A stretch of DNA of 31,779 nucleotides from Chara braunii (lineage: Eukaryota; Streptophyta; Charophyceae; Charales; Characeae). The DNA is taken from NCBI GenBank assembly GCA_003427395.1, contig BFEA01000115.1, forward strand, positions 1,266,307 through 1,298,085. Reading direction: 5' to 3'. Each line of letters starts with the position of its first letter. Position 1 is the first letter of the stretch. Under the pieces are notes generated by a model. That model was not told the DNA's origin and ran no database searches. It saw only the letters and a program-made list of their open reading frames with translations. Of the stretch, positions 1 to 9,153 are shown in pieces. The position numbers were made by a program, and so were the translations under genes.

Positions 1-1148
1 CAGCTACTGACGAGCCTTCTATTGACTATTCTCCTACCATCGCCGAGGACGGCACTGTCGAGACTCGCTCAGGTGATTGTCCGATAGCCTTCTACTCCCG
101 TCAGCTCCTGCCCGCCGAGATAAACTACACTGCTGATGAACGTGAGGTTCTCGCAGTAGTTTATGCCGCTCGGCACTGGCGTCACTACCTGCACGGGGCA
201 CCATTCACGGTGGGCACGGACAACTTTGTTGTCCAGGCTTTTCTGACAAAGCTGAAGCTCACTCCTCGACAGGCTCGCTGGTGGCGCGACCTATCCGAGT
301 TTAGTTTCACCACTGAGCACATCAAGGGTGAGACTAATCGGGTCGCAGATGCCCTATCCCGGCGCCCTGACCACGACCAGGAGCACATACAGCTCTCTTC
401 CATCTCGGTCAGCACCGTCCACCACTCGGTGATCGACGAGTTTCGCACTCAGTACCGCCACTGCCCCGACTATCGCGACATCCACGCGACCCTTCGGAGT
501 GGCAAGACCGTCCTGAACTACTCTCTCGGGGACAACGGTCTTGTGTTCTGGCACGGTTCACAGGGCATCAGAGAGCCCCGTATTTGTGTTCCCTCTACTG
601 GACAACTACGTGTCCGAGCAGTAGCAGAGTTCCATGACCAGGAAGCTGCCGGTCATATGGGCTTCCACAAGACGTTGGCTCGTGTGAGGCGCCTGTACGT
701 CTGGCCGAAGCGCAAGGACTTTGTGAAGGACAACGTCGCAGAATGTCCCACCTGTCAGGAGGTGAACAGTGCGAACCACCTACCTTATGGTTTGCTCCAG
801 CCTCTTCCTATCCCTGAGGGTCGTTGGCAGTCCATCTCGATGGACTTTATCGGTCCTCTTCGACCTCCGACCCCCCACGGTCATGATGCTATCCTGGTCG
901 TCGTCGACCTCTTCACGAAGCGTGCAAGCTTTGTTCCGTGCCGCTATGCCATCAGCGCACGTGAGGTCGCCGACATCGTATTTGACCGAGTCGTGCGTGA
1001 CCACGACTTACCTCTGAGCATCATATCTGATCGTGACCCGCGCTTTACCATTCGATTCTGGCGACGGCTCCACGAGGTGTACGACACTCAGCTCCGCTTC
1101 TCCTCGTCTTACCATCCTCAGACTGATGGTCAGACCGAGATCACGAAC
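1..1148 (+). pseudogene. Ty3/gypsy pol fragment: RNase H and integrase, truncated
   Basis: The frame is open from base 3, so the polyprotein starts before the window. RNase H comes first: a YSRQLLPAE segment, the ADEREVLAVV helix with its acidic residue, the TDN aspartate, and the HIKGETNRVADALSR tail typical of Ty3/gypsy. The integrase follows, with an HHCC zinc-binding module (GHMGFHKT, then CPTC). Its catalytic core shows all three acidic residues in order: SMDFIGPL, SDRDPRF and TDGQTE. The known role is to degrade RNA in the hybrid and to join element cDNA to host DNA. Homology stops dead just after the catalytic Glu (about 1148), where the repeat R sequence begins. The frame runs on to 1331 only by chance. 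There is no stop in about 1.1 kb, so this copy is much younger than the gypsy copy downstream. The integrase C-terminus and 3' LTR are missing. Confidence 0.93.
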
Positions 1149-1830
1149 ATATATGCGAGTGGGACGTATGAGAAGCCGTCGCCAAGATCGGAGGGCGCTA
1201 CTACATTCCTCCTGAAACTTGGTGTTCTGTGTTCGTCGGTGCGGGTTTTATTATTGTTGATACGCACTTCTCGCCCTATTCGTTGTTGTTGCCATTTACA
1301 GAATTTATCGTCGTCCAGTGGACGACAGTAGAGCCTCATTGGCCTAACACTCTGTGCAATTATTGTCACTGCTTTGAGCGTTACCGAGCCAAGGGTTTCC
1401 ACTACCGCACATGTGGCGAGGACGAGCATAAGAAGAGGGTTACTTGATTGAAGCCCTCCACGCCGGATTTGGAGTTGTGTAACGAGTGCCGACGAGACCT
1501 CATACGTAAACGGGATACCACGTGTGTACCCGCCCCGTTTCACGTGAAACGAAGAGCGACGGCTCGCTGGGAAGTTCAGCGATACTTTTTGGCTTGAATT
1601 TTCCATAGCAGAGGTCATGCGCGCACCTTTTTCTCCTTTAAACCCACGCGGCAACAAACCTCCTTCTTACTAAAATCGGACCCACACGGGGGATTTCAGT
1701 TCTATCTGCATCCCCACACTCAACTTTTCCAAAAATCCTTGGCACACCCCATCTTCGTTGTTCTCCCGGGGCCCTCCTGCAAACCAAAACGCTCCGACCG
1801 GGAAGCAGCGCAGGGCGTGAGGTTGGTATC
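1149..1830 (+). repeat. Dispersed repeat R, copy 1, with decayed conserved ORF
   Basis: This segment aligns by eye over its whole length with 23259-23952. Both copies keep one reading frame, here 1154-1597. It starts CEWDV and runs through GAGFIIVDT, VQWTTVEPHWPNTLC, FERYRAKGFHYRT, RRDLIRKRDTTCVP and RRATARWEV. Two TGA stops (1169-1171 and 1445-1447) are CGA in copy 2, so both fit C-to-T change at CpG. Several Cys, including a CNYC pair and an NEC, could bind zinc, but I recognise no family. Homology to copy 2 begins exactly where the gypsy integrase breaks off. It could be an ORF of an unnamed transposable element or a captured host exon. Product unknown. Confidence 0.8.
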
Positions 1831-2075
1831 GGAGCCGACACGTGTCGGTTCTGACGTTAGTAAGACGGGATGGCGAGAGGAAGATCAACCAACCGATTTA
1901 ATCGTCTCAGTCCTCTGATTCCCGTCACTCGACAAAGGTCCGCAGAAACCCGACCAGAGACGCCCATGACCGACGCTAATTGAGCGGCTCCTCGGGTGAT
2001 GGTAAGTATCCCCGCCCCCCTTCCCGTTTTGTCCCAACCATACCCATCCCGAGGCATGGCTTGAAGCCATGCAAG

Positions 2076-3150
2076 CTCAGGGATATGGCGTTGAGGATCT
2101 TCCTCTTGTCATCACCTGCTTCTTCGAAACACCGCTCAGGATTGGTTTAGAAGGCATAGGTGGGTAGATTGGGATACATTCAAGAGAGCGTTCCTAGCAA
2201 GGTTCGACGAATCAGTGAGGATGCTGCATGGTTTGTGCTAAAAACACGCCCACAAGAACCCGGAGAGTTACTACCCAACTTTGTGAATCGGTTTCAAATC
2301 CCATTACATAAATCAGGACGGGAAGAAAACATTGTTCGAGACTTGTTCATCAATCATCTCCGTAACCCAGTATTGAAAGCGAAACTGCAGAAAAAGGTTT
2401 CTCCAAAGACGAACCAACCACCTGTCATCATCGCTAAAGCCCTTGAGCTAGACCTACTGGATCCGCGCAAATACATCAGTCATGGGGACGAAGACATCTC
2501 GGACACGATACAGGATGTGGCCGCCAAATGGCATTCGTGGCTTAGAGCGGTGGGGCGATTTTACCTCCGCCCTGATCGCGATTATAAGGATGGACCCTAC
2601 CCAAATCCCTCTCCTCATCTCCCGTCTTTTGCCCCTCCCCTTCCCCCCAAGATAGCCCCGGTGAGCACCATCATGTCCTAGGCTGCTGCACCAGTATCTA
2701 TCACTAAGTTAAACCTGCACCTAGCCCAGATGATTCATACCGTCACGACTAAACAATCTGAGTGGATGAACAACCTGATTCAGATGCAAACTTCCCAAAT
2801 GGATCGATTGGAACAGATCATGACAAAACTAATAAAGACCAACTCGAGTTCTTCGCGTCCCGCTCCAGGCGCTCCTCCTTCGTATCCCCTGCTGACTGCT
2901 CCTCCTGCCCCCGGCCAAGAGTATCCCGTCCTGTATCCTATGGCCAATCCGGTAGGGAGGGTTGAATGCTACAACTGTAAACAACCCAGACACTTTGCGC
3001 GAGACTGACCCCGGCCAAGGCGTAGCCAACCTCCGCCAGCAGCTGCACCTGTCACCGTGAATAATGGCCGGGTAGCCGCACTGTTAGAAACAACAAGAGA
3101 AAGGGAGCCTGACTCGTTCTCTACATAACCACCTTTTGAACCCCGCCCAG
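2076..3150 (+). pseudogene. Ty3/gypsy gag with zinc knuckle, frameshifted
   Basis: Gag forms the particle and binds element RNA. The capsid signature is visible as AQDWFRRHRWVDWDTFKRAF around 2133-2195 (W, F, W, F spacing). The frame then shifts to 2160-2681, which carries the LPNFVNRFQ and IVRDLFINHLRNPVL helices of a retrotransposon gag domain. It ends in a Pro-rich stretch and a stop at 2679-2681. The same protein resumes at 2730-3008 with a short amphipathic segment (MNNLIQMQTSQMDRLEQIM), Pro/Ser-rich sequence, and a zinc knuckle CYNCKQPRHFARD. The last Cys of the CX2CX4HX4C box is lost to TGA at 3006-3008. Reading continues after that stop as a Pro/Ala-rich tail to about 3125. At least one frameshift and three stops make it non-functional. 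Confidence 0.85.
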
Positions 3151-3154
3151 GCCA

Positions 3155-3502
3155 TTGCTCACACAAGGTGTTGTGATCACGCTAATTAGGCAGGAGGCCA
3201 AAGCTCCTATCAATGTTGGTCCCAATTTGATGCAGGAAATGGCTGAGCTAACTGGGTTGGGAATAGCAGCAAACACCACTGACCCCGAGACCGATGCCGA
3301 AACTAAGGAAACCGAAATGATTAGCCCGACCGAGTCACAGATGCTTGCTACTATTTTTTCGGTCCGAACCAGGAGCTCTATGTTCTCAAGCGTAGATGGG
3401 AAGCAACCGATAGAACCAGGTCAGATCGATGTACGGCTTGACCTTTTAGAACGATCGACGATCACCTTACCTGGTCACATTCCTGGAAAAATTCGTTAGT
3501 CT
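3155..3502 (+). pseudogene. Gypsy gag-pol junction segment, no protease recognised
   Basis: An open stretch of 114 codons ending at 3499 lies exactly where a Ty3/gypsy aspartic protease is expected, between the zinc knuckle and reverse transcriptase. I looked for the D-S/T-G-A active site and the following hydrophobic flap motif and found neither. The protein is acidic in its middle (a DPETDAETKETE run) and ends LPGHIPGKIR just before the RT frame. It is either the linker after a deleted protease or a protease too decayed to see. Function not assigned. Confidence 0.45.
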
Positions 3503-4120
3503 TTGATTGATGTGTTGTATGGATATGTTGGGGTATTGAGTGCGCATAATTGTGATATTGGGTTGTCAAGCGTGATTGAACACGCGATCCTCACAGGGGA
3601 TCATCCACCGATTAGTTGCTCCCCCTATCGGTACTCTCCGACGCAACGACCGGCCGTGTTCCAGAGAGTAAAGGAGTTTGAAGCTAATGGGTGGATTGAA
3701 CCCGCCATCGGACCGTGGTCATTTTCTGTGGTGATTGTACCGAAAAAGGCGGGAGGGATTCGTTTATGTATTGATTACCGAAAGTTGAGTGATATCACGA
3801 TTAATGACGTGTATCCCCTCCCTCGGATTGAGGAGTTGTTGGATGCTATTGGTGGCATCATCTCATAGTTCGAAAAAAAGATTGTTCGAAGACGGCCTTC
3901 GTTCTTTTCGAAGGGACTTGGCAATGGATTCGATGCTTGATGGGAATTTGCAATGCCCCAATCACGTTTCAGCGCGCGATGAATCTGACTTTCCAGAACT
4001 TCGTGCGAAAAACGAGGCTGGCACAGAGCATTATTAATTATTGTGTGATAGTATACATGGATGATATCCTTGTGTACTCAAGTTCTTATGAAGGGCACGT
4101 GCAATACATTGAGTGAACGC
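3503..4120 (+). pseudogene. Gypsy reverse transcriptase with motif A deleted
   Basis: Reverse transcriptase copies element RNA into DNA. The N-terminal half is clear: HAILTGDHPPISCSPYRYSP, the WIEPAIGPWSFSVVIVPKK segment, and RLCIDYRKLSDITINDVYPL leading to LLDAIGG, then a TAG at 3866-3868. The region that should follow, with the motif A aspartate (normally about 30 residues around a FSKLDL-type sequence), is missing. The protein resumes in another frame at 3889 (KTAF) and stays open through the NAPITFQRAMN segment (motif B region) to YMDDILVYS, with the YMDD box at 4054-4065. A TGA follows about 20 codons later. One catalytic Asp pair is therefore kept and the other lost by deletion. Confidence 0.9.
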
Positions 4121-4925
4121 TGCATGCACCGAAGGACGGTGGATTCAAGGTGTCCCTCGAGAAATATCAGTTTTTCCTCGTAGAGATTTGAAATTCCTTT
4201 CTCGGCCATGTGGTTACGGACAAAGGGTTGCAGTCGGAACCGGAAAAAGTAGTAGCCGTACGAGACGCACCGGTGCTGACGTCAGTAACACAAGTACGCG
4301 TGTTTTTGGGACTAGCATCGTACTATCGGAGGTTTATCAAGGGATTTGCAATGCTCGTGGGCCCACTCACGAACTTGCTGAAAAAATATCAGTCGTTGAT
4401 CTGGACCCCGTAGTGCGATCAGGCTTTTTGAGAACTCAAGACGACTCTGATCTCGGCCCCGGTCCTCATAAGACCGGACCCGGAAAAGTTTTTTGTTCTC
4501 ATCACCGATTGGCAGCCCGAGGCAATCTCAGCGATCTTGGCCCAGGTGGGACCTGATGGCCTGGAACACGTGGTGGAGTATGCTTCTAAATCGGTACCTT
4601 CCTGCAAGAGGAATTACTCCGCTCCAACGGGACAATGCTACGTGGCTTTATGGGGAATCAGTCACTTCCGGGTTTATTTATATGGCCGAAATTTCACATT
4701 GGTGACCGATCATTAACCATTGTTGGCTCTGAAGAAGTCCAAGTATTACTCGGGTATGATCAGATGATGGGCTACCACATTGTAGAGCATGGATTTTGAT
4801 ATTCGTTATCGGAAACACGAGAGACACGACAACAAGGACGGGCTGACACGATTGCATCGTCCCGGGAAGGTACCCACGAGTGAGGAGGTGACATCGTGGC
4901 ACGATCCGGAGCCAAAGAACGAGGC
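4121..4925 (+). pseudogene. Gypsy RT connection and RNase H, many stops
   Basis: The connection domain reads LHAPKDGGFKVSLEKYQFF, then GHVVTDKGLQSEPEKV, VRVFLGLASYYRRFIKGFA and LTNLLKK. RNase H follows: KFFVLITDWQPEAISAILAQ, EYASKSVPSCKRNYSAP, CYVALWGISHFRVYLYGR, NFTLVTDH and FDIRYRKHERHDNKDGLTRL. Stops fall inside conserved words, for example at the Glu that normally follows TDH and at the Trp of the WAT segment. This agrees with a long-dead copy. This RNase H differs from the one at window start (different connection and C-terminal tail words), so the two gypsy fragments belong to different lineages. Confidence 0.9.
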
Positions 4926-4975
4926 CTAGTACGGTGAAGTGGAGATCCTTCTGAAGGATTGACTGGACACGTCGT

Positions 4976-4976
<1 letters not shown>

Positions 4977-5059
<83 letters not shown>
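4977..5059. repeat. (CT)n microsatellite
   Basis: About 83 bases of CT dinucleotide, broken once by TTT near 5023. It lies between the RNase H domain and the PHD-type finger of the gypsy pol. It either expanded inside the polyprotein linker or marks a junction. Reading it as Leu-Ser or Arg-Glu repeats gives artefact ORFs on both strands. Confidence 0.97.
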
Positions 5060-5061
<2 letters not shown>

Positions 5062-5073
5062 TTTCCCGGAACA

Positions 5074-5630
5074 ATGGCGACCCCTTCTCCTGCCCCTTCT
5101 CTCTGTCCCATCGACTCCCCTCCTCCTCCGCATTTGGAATTTTTCGCCAATCTTCCGGACCAGTTCTGTTATTTTTGCACGTGTATTTCACGGGTTTACG
5201 GGGTAGACTGCTATCCCGTTGAGTCGGGATTCACTGACTAGGTAGAATGTGCCTTGTGTGTCAATCGTGCGCATGAAGCGTGCATTCGATATCTAACGAA
5301 TAGCAGAGCGTGGAAATGCCCTCTGTGTTGGACGGACAAGCTTCCCACGAAAGTTCGATTCGAGGCCGCCAGAACTGACGACCCCGAATACGACGAAAAA
5401 TACCGAAGGGCTGAAGTATGGACGGATAAAATATTATTGGTTAAATTAGCGGGCAAACCACTGAGCCATCTCACTAAGCATGACAGGCGTCGGGCCCCCG
5501 AGAGGTCCGTAGATTATCGATGGATCAACGGTTATTTGGAAAAACATAAAACCGACGGATCGGGATTATGGATGATGGTTCCACACCCATTCCAGCGATA
5601 TGACTGGACGAAATCAGCCCACGAGGAATA
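5074..5630 (+). pseudogene. PHD-type zinc finger and linker inside gypsy pol
   Basis: In frame 1 from ATG 5074 (context ACAATGG) the protein reads MATPSPAP, a Pro-rich stretch, then QFCYFC, a spacer with one TAG (5239-5241), CALCVNRAHEAC and AWKCPLC. The ligand pattern is CX2C, CX2CX4HX2C, W, CX2C, which is the C4HC3 layout of PHD fingers; the first spacer is longer than usual. A charged linker follows (VRFEAARTDDPEYDEKYRRA, RRAPERSVDYRWINGYL, MMVPHPFQRYDW) and leads straight into the integrase zinc module. Its place between RNase H and integrase suggests a chromatin- or target-recognition role; that is inference. It could also be a separate small ORF that starts at 5074. Confidence 0.7.
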
Positions 5631-6354
5631 GGCCGCTCATTTTGTGATACGTGTCACTGAAGCAGCCATCGATCAAAATCGATGATTCTGGTCTAATATT
5701 CGCGATGACGTAAGATACGTGGTCGCTAACTGTCTAGTATGCGCTGCTGATCGTGCGACTCTTCGTGGGCCAAACACGATAGTCCCGACGGAGGTAGAAC
5801 GTCCCTTGCAGCGAGTCAGTATGGACACGACAGATATGGACGTGCCACCTGACCCCAACCACTGTGAGTACTCCATTCTCTTGGTGTTGATCGACCACTT
5901 CTTAAAGTACATCGAAGTCTACGCTTGTAAGACACGTCAGGCCTCAGAGAAAGCCATGTACATGGACCGATTCCTCAATACCCATCTACATACAGAAGAG
6001 ATTCTAACTGCCAATAAGTTTGAATTCAAAGCCGAGGTAGAGGAATTATTGACGCGTCGTGGCGTTACTCTCCGACACACTGCTCCCCCTGTCTCTCAGT
6101 CCAATGGGCTAGTCGAGAACGCGAACCGCATGATTAAGACCGCTCTTCGCAGGAACTTAGCGGCCAATGACACACGTCCTTGGCCTGAGATAGTGTACCA
6201 AATCGTCGGGATTCATCGGACGACCCCCCATGAATCCACTGGATTCACCCCCTTTCAGCTACAAACGAATAGTATCCCATACGTCGACAATCAGAGTGCC
6301 TCGGAAAATGTCGAAAAAGGGGGAAGGGACACGAGGTCGGTCCTCAAGCCCTAG
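5595..6354 (+). pseudogene. Gypsy integrase, second catalytic Asp lost
   Basis: The HHCC module spans a stop: SAHEE, then AAHF (H-X5-H), then CLVC. TGA at 5681-5683 sits where an aromatic residue is usual. The core is open from 5719 to 6354: SMDTTDMD (first Asp), ILLVLIDHFLKYIEVYACKT, then ILTANKFEF, where most integrases have ILTDNG, so the second catalytic Asp is Ala. The third acidic residue survives in SQSNGLVENANRMIK. The fold continues with HRTTPHESTGFTPFQL. The active site is therefore dead even apart from the stops. It follows the PHD-finger linker on the same strand with no room for another gene. Confidence 0.92.
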
Positions 6355-6439
6355 GCTAAACGGTATGCGGAATTAAGGGAAATGACTATCCCTAGGCTAG
6401 CCTGAAAAAGGCAAAAAATGACCGAACTGGCCCACGGTA

Positions 6440-6790
6440 AGCAGGTCCGTAGTTACGAGGCCTGGAATGGGAATGCAGGCTCACATCACCAGTGTAAATT
6501 AGGGGACCTAGTGAAGGTACGTAAATATGCACGCGACCGGAAACTCGCTCCCAAGTTTTCTTGTTGTTTTTGAGTAGTGGAACTCGACCCTAATAGTGCG
6601 CATCGCTCCTGAGACCGGTGTCAGCCATAGCTCTCTTCCTATCGTCCGCCATACCTCCTACCTTTGCCCCCTCCCACCCTCTAAGGACCCTATCTCACCT
6701 TCGTCTTCTTTCTCTAACCCAGACGAGGATCTTGCTTCCCCCCCTTCGTCTGGTACTACTTCTCCTCGGTCTTCGCCATGAGTTTTGTCA
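6440..6790 (+). pseudogene. Integrase C-terminal domain and Ser/Pro tail
   Basis: Near 6495-6580 the reading HHQCKLGDLVKVRKYARDR, then KLAPKFSCCF, stop, VVELDPN matches the small beta-barrel that ends gypsy integrases (usually KxGDLVxxR, KLxPKxxGPF, VxxL). A TGA at about 6571 replaces the residue after the Phe. Downstream the frame becomes Ser/Pro-rich (SPSSSFSNPDEDLASPPSS near 6690-6760). The C-terminal domain binds DNA and helps place the integration complex. The low-complexity tail is common in large gypsy polyproteins. Confidence 0.65.
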
Positions 6791-7324
6791 TCGAGCTGGC
6801 TCTTCTTCCACAACTTCTTTAGGCTTGACCTTCGTTGCAGTTTGGCTAAGTCGCACATCCTCGTCTCAGTCCCGATCTCCTCCGGTTTGCATAGCTGTTT
6901 AGCCACTAAGCTTGGTGCGCGGCGGTAGAAGTAACGATTTCAACGGAGTGGGGAGCAGAGGTCATTCTGGTGGAAGCTTCGACATTCGATTAATTCCCCC
7001 GGCCTAAATAGAGCGACGTAACGGTGATCCTCGCCTTCAGCGGCGATCTGTGCACTATCCATTTGCAGCGACGCAACGCCTCTACGAGTGGGGACATGAG
7101 TGGGTAGCGGATTAGCGGCGGCGACTAGCCCGACCAGGCCGACAAATAGTGGTAACCGAGTGTATCGATACCTTCTTTCTTCGGACTAGTAGCATTGATC
7201 CCCCTGCTCGTCCCCTTTCCCCTCTTCATCCCTACCCTTTGCGTCCATGAATCGCTTCTCGATGTTCTCCCTCCCCTCATATCTTCCAACTCTCTAGCCA
7301 TCTTGGGCTGATCCCCTTCTAACC
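6791..7324. other. No gene recognised between pol tail and acidic ORF
   Basis: About 530 bases of mixed composition. Every frame is interrupted. It may be decayed coding sequence linking the integrase tail with the acidic ORF at 7325, but no motif supports this. Confidence 0.5.
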
Positions 7325-8029
7325 TTGGAGATTCTCCCCGCCCCGATCTCTCCCTTCCATCCTCTTTACCTCCGCAAGTGGGCTGAATTCGTGTCGGTCT
7401 GCGTGTGCATGTTAAAAGTGAGGTATCACTGGGCACGGTACTACAACAATCTGGAGTTAGAGATCTACAACGAGATCTCGCTAGTACTTGCGCAGGTGTG
7501 GCCAACGAAGACAGAAACTTGTGGCACTTTATTTGGACTTCTTTGCGGGGAAATTGCTGAAGGAGGAATAGCGACTGTCGCCTACGAACTCTTCACCTTC
7601 CTGTCTCATCTCGTCGACGACCTGCCAGTGAGCATCATCTCCTTCAATCCTAGCGACCATAGCCAAGCCCAGCCCGTCGCTTTGGAGAGGACATTGACCC
7701 CAACAATAATTTAGGGGAACTGCACAGAAGACTTCGGCCAATACCTGGGCGATGACGGCCCCGCGGTTTGGCGCCTTTTGGACTTGGACGATCTTGCGCC
7801 AGACAACTCCGATCTGGACGAGTTTTGGAACGCTCACCAGGTGCACGACGAGGTGGCGTCAGACGACGATCCAGGTCGCATAGCCATCGCGGGTCTGTCA
7901 ACGGAAGAAGAGTCAGAAGCCAGGTCGACGTCGAAAGAAGAAGAGGAGACATCAACAACGCGGAGCCCCAGGGGGCCCACTGGCCCAAGCACCATCAACT
8001 GCGCAAGGAGGATCTGCTCTGAACCCTGA
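7325..8029 (+). pseudogene. Unknown acidic ORF downstream of gypsy pol
   Basis: One frame runs from about 7325 to the stop at 8029 with a single TAA at 7712-7714. The first part looks globular: VRYHWARYYNNLELEIYNEI, LAQVWPTKTETCGTLFGLL, GEIAEGGIATVAYELFTFL and SHLVDDLPVSIISFNP. After the stop it reads EDFGQYLGDDGPAVWRLLDL, DLAPDNSDLDEFWNAH and then an Asp/Glu/Ser-rich tail (STEEESEAR, KEEEE). I do not recognise a family. Strand and position suggest an accessory protein or the far C-terminus of the gypsy element. The acidic tail resembles chaperone or protein-interaction tails only in composition. ATG 7325 is merely the first Met; sequence before about 7390 may not belong to it. Confidence 0.55.
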
Positions 8030-8700
8030 AGTCCCTGCCAACGCCGCTAGTCGACACGATGGCGCAGAATCCTCCCGTCGGCACCGCCGATCTTGCTCAC
8101 CATCTCCTACCTCCGCCCCCTCCGCGCTTCGTCCCCGTCCTCCTCCCCGCACGGACACTCCGTCCTCGTCAGATCTACTGCCGCCCTCTTGATTATCTCT
8201 CCTTTTCGCCTCTTCCCCACATCGAGTTCCCTCCAAACTACCGCATTTCCGCCAACCAGCTCTTTTGTCACCACTTTGTCGTACGACTCTTATGCATGGT
8301 CTTCCCTCATCACTCCCCTTCATTCCCCCTCAACATCCTTCTCTTCAGTGTCACCAGGAGACAGTACAACCATATGGAGTTATACTGCATCATCTCCGTA
8401 ACCTTTCCCGCAATAGAGGACTATGAGTCCCTACGCGATAATATCCTCCGCACTATCCCTATCCTGTATCCCGACTACCTCCTCTCCCTCTCCTGACCCA
8501 ACCATCGATTCCCTCAAGCACACCGAATCGTCCACTTTGTTGATCTCGGCGACGAAACATCCGATTACTTCCCTCCACTCCCTCCTGAATGACCTAGACC
8601 ACTCCATAACCCTCTCCTCGTCAGTTACCGGGAATCGGACTTTCAGTGACCGAGCAGAACCAGACAAGATCAACGGGCCATGATGGTGCCACCTGGACGA
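8030..8700 (+). other. Pyrimidine-rich Ser/Pro/Leu low-complexity stretch
   Basis: All + frames give Ser-, Pro- and Leu-rich peptides, because the strand is strongly C and T rich. One frame from 8423 to 8683 is open and ends GNRTFSDRAEPDKINGP. No domain is visible. It may be the spacer between the acidic ORF and the 3' end of the gypsy element. Confidence 0.4.
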
Positions 8701-8965
8701 CCTTCACCGATCAAGGAAGCAGGGAGCTGCACATGATAGGGCTAGATGGTAGAGATCCCGGAAGACCGGAGCCGGCAAGTTTGTGAAGATATTGCAATTG
8801 AAGTTGGTGTCAACATGGCCCTTGGCTCGGTCTAGTGCTTATACAAGATTATGCTCATCCTGATACGCTTGGTTCCTCATTCATCTCCTCACCATCTCCG
8901 TCCTCCTCTGCCATTTAAACTAGTTATCCTCCATGCAATCAGGAGATCGCATAATTTTGGAACCC
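8701..8965. other. No gene recognised
   Basis: Mixed sequence without a durable reading frame. A stretch near 8880-8920 is pyrimidine rich. No LTR end, primer binding site or polypurine tract could be recognised. Confidence 0.5.
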
Positions 8966-9037
8966 CCTGAGCATCACATATGTGACGCGCCAACTTCCGG
9001 ACCTGAGCGTCGCATATGTGATGCGCCAACTTCAGGA
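8966..9037. repeat. 36-bp tandem duplication with CATATG centre
   Basis: Two adjacent 36-bp copies, 8966-9001 and 9002-9037, begin CCTGAGC and end CAACTTC(C/A)GGA. Only four positions differ. Each copy holds an imperfect palindrome around CATATG (TCACATATGTGA in the first). It could be a duplicated protein-binding site or simple replication slippage. Confidence 0.9.
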
Positions 9038-9153
9038 CCTACACCATCTTCCAACCCCCCCTCTCTCTTTTTCGAATTGTGCTTTTTTTTACAAACAGGT
9101 TGACGATGCCTTTTTTTGTATTTTCATGAATCAAGGTGCGTTGTTCGTAATCA

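Noticed and set aside
1990-2012. GATGGTAAGTATCC as a splice donor
   Set aside because: The motif is strong, but no matching upstream exon or downstream acceptor could be supported between repeat R and gag.
4678-5222. Long ORFs with Arg-Glu or Leu-Ser repeats on both strands
   Set aside because: They are translations of the (CT)n microsatellite at 4977-5059.
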